Source: Sarcocystis neurona
Lineage: Eukaryota; Apicomplexa; Conoidasida; Eucoccidiorida; Sarcocystidae
DNA length: 64,000 nt
NCBI GenBank assembly: GCA_000727475.1
Contig: KL647289.1
Coordinates: 4,902,019-4,966,018 of the forward strand
Direction of reading: 5' to 3'
Shown here in pieces: positions 59,004-64,000 of the stretch. The first letter of the stretch is position 1; each line of letters begins with the position of its first letter. Below the pieces are notes generated by a model. The model had not been told where the DNA came from. It saw nothing but the letters and a program-made list of their open reading frames with translations, and searched no databases. A program made the position numbers and the translations under genes.

Positions 59004-62000
59004 ATGCCGATGCGGCGACAGGGCGAGGCTTGCGGTCGTGCGGCCGCAGCTACTGGGCGGTCTCCCGTTGCACCCGTAGCGGCACCTGTGCACTTCTCTC
59101 TGAAGGGGGCCCTATTTATTGACGAAGTAGCAGCAGATGTAGCTCCAGCAGGAGCAGCAGAGACAACTCCAACAGCAGCAAGGGCTGCAGCGGTTCCCAT
59201 AGCAGGAGCAGCAGCGTGTGCGACGCCAAAGGCAGCAGCCGCTGCAGGTGTGGCAGCATCGTCGGGTGACGGAGGCGCGCCAGCAATAGTTTTGGGAGCT
59301 CCGACGCATCCAGCGGCTGCGGCAGCAAGTAGAACGGCAGTAGCAGCAGCAGCAGACGGGAGGTTCGAGGCCACGGGAGGTGGTGCCGGCGGCAGCAGTT
59401 CTTTTGCAGCTGGGGCAGAGAATGAAGAGAGAAATGCGGGTACAGCGGGGTGTGGAAGAAGCAGCTGCGCACGGGAGAACGCTGCTGACCCGCGCGCGGG
59501 TGGAGCAGCAGTGGCAGGCGCATGCGCGGCAGCCGCGGCTGCTGGAGGCGAGGCAGCAGCATTTGCCAAAGAGCCAGCGGCAGAGGCGGCAGCAGGCCGC
59601 AGGGAAGTACGGGCGGCAGTAGCAACAGCGGCAGACGCCGCATCGGCCACAGCACAGGTGGTAGCAGCAGCTGGCAAACTAGCAGCAACAGCGCTGGAAG
59701 CAAACGCACCTGCATTCGCAACGGGATGTGAACGTGGAGTAGGGGAAGGAGGAGCAGCATGTGTGTCGGCGGAAATAGCAGTTATAGAAGCAGCAGCTGA
59801 AGAAGCAGCAGCAGCAGCCGCCGTAAGGATCCTTGCGGGAATAGCAGGTGGTAGACAAGCGCCGACGACACAGAGGTCAACGGCTGCCAGTGCAGCGGCA
59901 GGCAGTGCTGCCGCAGCAGCTGGGAAAACGGCAGGAGCTGCTGAGACGACTGCAGCAGGAGCAGAAGAAGCTGCTGCATGCGAGCCACTGTTTGCTGAGC
60001 TAGCGAACATACGAGTGTCAAGTGCTGCAGCGGCCGGCACAGGCGCGAAGGACGGCAGCGGCTGTATCGGACCAGCAGCAGTTACAATAGCAGAGGAAAA
60101 GAAGCAGCGCATGCAGCCGCACGACCGCTCCTTGGATGCCGACGTGGGAAGAGAGGCACACGAACTTACGTCAGAAGAAGCATCGCGCTTGCAGCAGCGA
60201 AAGGAGCTGCAGCACCGCGAGGCAACGGAGCAACAGGAGCAGCAGCAAGTAGAGGAAGTAGCTAGGCAGCAGGAGCAGCAGAAGCAGCCATATGCGCGTG
60301 TGCAGCAGCGGGGGCTGGAAACGCAGCAGGAGCTGCTGTGGCCAGAGGAAGAGCAGCAGACACCCGACAACCAGCAGCAGGACAATGCAACAGTGGAGCC
60401 GCGGCAGCGGCGAGGGACGAGAAAACAAGAGGAGAATCAAGATATTGCTCCTCCTGCTGTTCCTGGGTTTCTTCTCGGAGGGCTGTCCGGTGCGGATGCC
60501 GCTCTCCTGCATGCGTCTTCGTCCAGTCTCCCGCTGTCGGGCGTTTGCCCTACTCCTGTGCTTCCATGTACATTCAGCAACGGCGGCAGCCACAACAGCA
60601 GCAGCGACGGCTCCCAAGACCACAACAGCAGTAGCGACAGCCGGTGGAGTAGCAGTCTTGCGAGTAAGAGCAGCAGCAGCAGCACCACCAGCGCCACCAG
60701 CAGCAGCAGCGGTGTCGACGTCAGTAGCGCAAGCTACAGCAGCGGCCACAGCGACAGCAGCCGGGAGAATAGAATTGAGCGCCATACAGCTGCGGCAGCT
60801 GCAACAGACGACGAGCCACAGCGGCATACGAGACAGGAGGCCGAAGAGGAGCAGCAGCTGCCTGCGGAGCTGCCGTCGCTGCCGGATGCTGCTGGTGACG
60901 CCGCTTTTTTCTCTTGCAGGTCTGAATCGCTGACAAACGCAAGCGGCAGCAGCAGCAGCAGCGCAGAATCGCTTTCTTCTGCTGTTAGTGCCCCGACGCA
61001 CGCCACTAGGAGAAACTACCAGCTGCGGCAACGCCGCGTCGAGGAGGGCGAGGTTGCCGAAAAAAGTGACGCAGAATGGAAAGAAGCAACAGCTGCACCA
61101 TCGACTGTTATTGCGGAAGCAGGTCCCGCAGTAAGCGACGGTAGCGCAGCAGGAACTGCAGCAGCAGTGGGCCATGCCGCAAAAACAGCAGCAGTAATGG
61201 AGACCGGGCAAGCAGCACGAGAAGCAGAAACGGCAGATGCGGAAGGGGAAGCTCGAGACGCTTGGATAGAGCCAAGAGCTTCGGCAGAGCCAGCAACAGC
61301 AGCTGGAGCGGCGGATGAAGAGAAAACCTCTGCAGCAGAGGAAGTCCTTCTTAAGAGACGAGTAGTGGGAGAAGAACGAGAAGAAGGAGAAACAAGACGA
61401 GACGCCGGACCAGGTGATGCTGACGTTTCGGTGACACACGGTGTCATCAAGCTGCCGTCGAAGCAAGCTTCGCACCAGCAGCGGGGTTTGCCGCAGCAGC
61501 AGCACACGTCGCTGCAGCCTCAACAAAGGCCGCAGCAGCAGCTGCAGCACGGCAAGAGAGAGCTGCCTCTGCTAGCAAGAGGAACAGCAGATAGAAAGAA
61601 TGAAAGCTCTGTTGCTGCTGGAGGAGGAAGCGTGCGAGCTGCTGGTGGTGACCGGTTGTCAGCGGCAGCCAATGGAGCTTCTGCCGTAGAAGCGCGAGCC
61701 ACGCCCGCCGGCGCGTCGTCGTCTCGACCAGCAGCAGCGACAACAGCAGTGAACTGCAGCGGAGAAGGGGCACATGAACTTCGAACGTGTACGGCACGGG
61801 AGGGCAGCAGCAGCAAGAGTGCCGACACAGGCAGTGACTGCAGCAGCAGCGGCAGTAGCAGGTGCAACAGCTGCAGCAGCGTAATTCGTTGCAGCATCGG
61901 TCGCACCATCGACAGCAGCAACTGCGGGAGCGACAACTACGGCAGAAACAGCAGTAGCTGCAACGCGAGCAGAGATGCGCTGATCTTCGAAAAAGGCTAC

Positions 62001-64000
62001 GAAGAACGAATGCCAAACGATCACCACGCGGCTGTAGCCGGAGAAGTCGAAGCCGCACCGACACGGGAAGAAGCAGCTAGTGAAGCTTTCAGAACATTAC
62101 CGGCAGCCGCCAAATTAACAGGGGTGGCGGCAGCAATAGAAATAGTAGGTGCAGCAGCTGCGGATAAAGATACTTCTGTAGTTGATACAGCAGAGAAACA
62201 GGAGGTATCACCAGAAGAAGCAGCTCCTGCTGCACGTGTAGCAGCTGCAGCGGCAAATGCCAAAGCTGCGGCAGTTGCAGTAGAAGCAACAGCAGCAGGT
62301 AAGAGAAAGACAGCACCGGCCCGGGAGGAAGACGTTACCGGTGTTGGATTCGACGCGACAGCAGCAGCCGAGACTGAAGCAGCGGCGGCTGCGGCGGAGA
62401 CAGCAGCACCAGGTGTTGTTGGGTCCGACGCTGCAGCAGCAGGTGCGGAAACAGCTACAGCAGAACAGAGTGGAACGATTGCACTTTCAAAAACAGCGGC
62501 AGCTAGAGAAGACAAAGAAGCAGGACCCGCTGTGTCCGATGCAGCTGCAGCAGCAGCAGCTTTGAAGGCGTCAGACGCTGCAGTAGAGAGGGAAGCAGCA
62601 ACTGGTGTGCGGGAGACTGAAGCAGGCGGTGCACCGGAAGCAGCAACAGAAGGAGGAGAAGCGGCGGTTCTTGAGGCACAGGCGGTGAGAACAGCTCTGC
62701 TAAGAGAAGCCTCCTCTGAAAAAGAAGGAGCGGCGCCTGCATGCGAAACACCGTGTGGAACAGCAGCGGTAAGACGCATTACTTCGCGAGGAGCAGAAGA
62801 AGTACTGCCGGTCGAAGCAAACGCCCGCGCTTCAGAAGTGACAGCCGCAGTGACCGTTGACGAAAAAGCAGCGACAGCAGAATTTGACCCACCAGCAGCA
62901 GGTGTAAAGGCGAACGCGCAAGCAGCAGCAGCAGCCAAAGGGGAAGCGGCAGTAGTAACAGCAGATGGGGACTTGGAAGCGAGAGTAGCTGCAGCAGCAG
63001 GGGGGGAAGTGGAGGCGACAGCTGCAGCAGGAGATGGGGAAGTGGAAGCGACAGTAGCAGCAGCAGCAGAGAGGGAAGCGGAAGCGGCAGGAGAAGGGGA
63101 GGTGGATATAAGAGGGGGTGCAGCTGCAGAATTAGAAGAGAAAGGACCGCAGTCAGCAGCAGCAGGAGCGGCGGAATTGACGATGCCGGAATTAATTGCA
63201 GCAGCAGCGAAGTTTGTAACAGCAAGGGAAAGATCAGATGGGCCACGAGAAGCTCACACAGAAGCTGCTGTACCAAAAGCTGCCTATACAAATTCAGGTG
63301 CAGCGGCAGCAATTTCGCAGGCAGCAGTAGCGGCGATAACAGTTTCCGCAGCAACGATTTCAGACGCAGCAGCGGCCTCAGGAGCAACGGCAGGAGCTGC
63401 GTCAAAAGCAGCAGCAGCTGGCCCAGAAGCAGTAGCAGCTGGATCAGAAGCAGCAAGAGCTGACTCAGAAGCAGCAGCAGAAGCGCCGAGTGAAAGGGGA
63501 GTAGGAGAGAGCCCCGCTGCTGTCGCCGCGCGAGACGAACAAGCGGATCACGACGCAGCAACTGCAGAGGGCGTTGTGGCTGCAGCAGCAGCTGACGGAG
63601 CTGAACTGGAAGCAGCAGCGGCGCCTGGGGTAGCTGAGTCTGGAGCACAGGCTGTTTGTGGAACAGTCGCATGGGAAGAAGGACAGATCAGGAGTGTAGC
63701 GGCCGCAGCGGTGGACGGCGGCCTCGCAGCAACTGCAGCAGGCACAGCGAGGAAACGTGAGTCGAGAGCAGAGCAGCAACCACGAGAAGAAGCCGCAACA
63801 GCACCAGAAGGAGAAAAAGCAATTGTTGAAGCAGCTACTATTGAAGAAGAAGCAGCAGCAGGAGAAGCAGACGCAGGCACTGCACACGCGGGCACCGCAC
63901 ACGCAGCACCTGAGCTGCAGGCAGGCTACCGACGTAGTGATCCAGCTGCTGCAACAGCAGCAACAGAACGACAGGACCGAGGGAGGGAGCAAGACGAAAA
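59004..64000 (+). CDS. Very long Ala-rich protein, unknown function, 3' end outside window
   Basis: One plus-strand frame (codons starting at positions divisible by three) stays open from ATG 59004 to the window end, about 1665 codons. Order of composition: Ala/Val/Gly-rich (59.0-60.05 kb); a charged Gln/Glu/Arg part (60.1-60.4 kb) beginning after HDRSLDADVGREAHELTSEE; a Ser/Asn/Asp part from AGC triplets (60.5-60.8 kb); acidic Ala/Glu (60.8-61.4 kb); a second Ser/Cys/Asn-rich patch (61.75-61.95 kb); then 2 kb of Ala/Glu/Val/Thr repeats such as AAAAEREAEAAGEGE. CAG, AGC and GCA thus appear as Gln, Ser and Ala in turn within one frame. No catalytic motif, signal peptide or membrane helix is seen. 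The long minus-strand frames over this region (Ala/Ser/Leu/Cys-rich) are its complement. The start is uncertain. Confidence 0.6.
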   Translation, partial: MPMRRQGEACGRAAAATGRSPVAPVAAPVHFSLKGALFIDEVAADVAPAGAAETTPTAARAAAVPIAGAAACATPKAAAAAGVAASSGDGGAPAIVLGAPTHPAAAAASRTAVAAAADGRFEATGGGAGGSSSFAAGAENEERNAGTAGCGRSSCARENAADPRAGGAAVAGACAAAAAAGGEAAAFAKEPAAEAAAGRREVRAAVATAADAASATAQVVAAAGKLAATALEANAPAFATGCERGVGEGGAACVSAEIAVIEAAAEEAAAAAAVRILAGIAGGRQAPTTQRSTAASAAAGSAAAAAGKTAGAAETTAAGAEEAAACEPLFAELANIRVSSAAAAGTGAKDGSGCIGPAAVTIAEEKKQRMQPHDRSLDADVGREAHELTSEEASRLQQRKELQHREATEQQEQQQVEEVARQQEQQKQPYARVQQRGLETQQELLWPEEEQQTPDNQQQDNATVEPRQRRGTRKQEENQDIAPPAVPGFLLGGLSGADAALLHASSSSLPLSGVCPTPVLPCTFSNGGSHNSSSDGSQDHNSSSDSRWSSSLASKSSSSSTTSATSSSSGVDVSSASYSSGHSDSSRENRIERHTAAAAATDDEPQRHTRQEAEEEQQLPAELPSLPDAAGDAAFFSCRSESLTNASGSSSSSAESLSSAVSAPTHATRRNYQLRQRRVEEGEVAEKSDAEWKEATAAPSTVIAEAGPAVSDGSAAGTAAAVGHAAKTAAVMETGQAAREAETADAEGEARDAWIEPRASAEPATAAGAADEEKTSAAEEVLLKRRVVGEEREEGETRRDAGPGDADVSVTHGVIKLPSKQASHQQRGLPQQQHTSLQPQQRPQQQLQHGKRELPLLARGTADRKNESSVAAGGGSVRAAGGDRLSAAANGASAVEARATPAGASSSRPAAATTAVNCSGEGAHELRTCTAREGSSSKSADTGSDCSSSGSSRCNSCSSVIRCSIGRTIDSSNCGSDNYGRNSSSCNASRDALIFEKGYEERMPNDHHAAVAGEVEAAPTREEAASEAFRTLPAAAKLTGVAAAIEIVGAAAADKDTSVVDTAEKQEVSPEEAAPAARVAAAAANAKAAAVAVEATAAGKRKTAPAREEDVTGVGFDATAAAETEAAAAAAETAAPGVVGSDAAAAGAETATAEQSGTIALSKTAAAREDKEAGPAVSDAAAAAAALKASDAAVEREAATGVRETEAGGAPEAATEGGEAAVLEAQAVRTALLREASSEKEGAAPACETPCGTAAVRRITSRGAEEVLPVEANARASEVTAAVTVDEKAATAEFDPPAAGVKANAQAAAAAKGEAAVVTADGDLEARVAAAAGGEVEATAAAGDGEVEATVAAAAEREAEAAGEGEVDIRGGAAAELEEKGPQSAAAGAAELTMPELIAAAAKFVTARERSDGPREAHTEAAVPKAAYTNSGAAAAISQAAVAAITVSAATISDAAAASGATAGAASKAAAAGPEAVAAGSEAARADSEAAAEAPSERGVGESPAAVAARDEQADHDAATAEGVVAAAAADGAELEAAAAPGVAESGAQAVCGTVAWEEGQIRSVAAAAVDGGLAATAAGTARKRESRAEQQPREEAATAPEGEKAIVEAATIEEEAAAGEADAGTAHAGTAHAAPELQAGYRRSDPAAATAATERQDRGREQDE

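Noticed and set aside
58982..62938. Long minus frames of Ala/Ser/Leu
   Set aside because: They mirror the plus-strand frame, which alone stays open from 59004 to the window end.

Overview
The window is nuclear DNA of a coccidian apicomplexan, most likely an Eimeria species. The main sign is the density of CAG/GCA/AGC triplet tracts (and their CTG/TGC/GCT complement). They read as Gln, Ala or Ser runs inside exons and also fill introns and spacers, as is known for Eimeria genomes. Other signs are spliced genes with GT-AG introns, apicomplexan-style regulatory proteins, many (TA)n microsatellites and no bacterial gene layout. The window alternates between triplet-rich, gene-bearing blocks (about 1-4 kb, 12.4-25 kb, 54.8-64 kb) and triplet-poor, gene-poor blocks (about 4-12.4 kb and 25-54.8 kb). 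A 607-base run of N lies inside a TA microsatellite at 46.6-47.2 kb.

Four protein families can be supported. (1) At 1.1-4.0 kb, plus strand, is the 3' part of a PDK1-like AGC protein kinase gene: a 47-nt exon, a CTG-rich intron, and a last exon carrying the end of the kinase domain and a very long charged, Gln/Glu/Lys-rich tail. (2) At 18.3-24.8 kb, plus strand, is a complete three-exon RNA-binding protein of the CELF/Bruno-like class with order RRM-RRM-WW-RRM; its true C-terminus is displaced by a probable one-base error in a run of eight G. (3) On the minus strand are two paralogous two-exon genes (32.3-34.9 kb and 40.1-41.5 kb) for small two-helix membrane proteins. Each has a tiny first exon ending in Cys-Cys-Cys-Gly spliced in phase 0 to a second exon beginning Val-Pro; I compare them with the Stum/SPEC3 fold. 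(4) At 54.9-57.7 kb and 59.0 kb to the window end, plus strand, are two long alanine-rich reading frames of unknown function, the first ending in a membrane-spanning region, the second open at the window end.

The block between 25 and 54.8 kb has no recognisable gene apart from the paralogous pair, but several stretches look like exons of unrecognised spliced genes (around 27.3-28.9, 30.5-32.0, 38.3-39.1, 42.7-43.9, 48.6-50.4 and 52.5-53.0 kb; also 9.4-11.1 kb). They are listed with low confidence. Non-coding structure includes a 606/608-base inverted repeat around a 521-base spacer (35.56-37.30 kb), two local tandem duplications (7.2 and 30.0 kb), a strong hairpin at 37.6 kb, and recurring copies of the palindrome GGTGTACGTACACC upstream of the CELF-like gene. 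No tRNA, rRNA, CRISPR or intact transposable element was seen.
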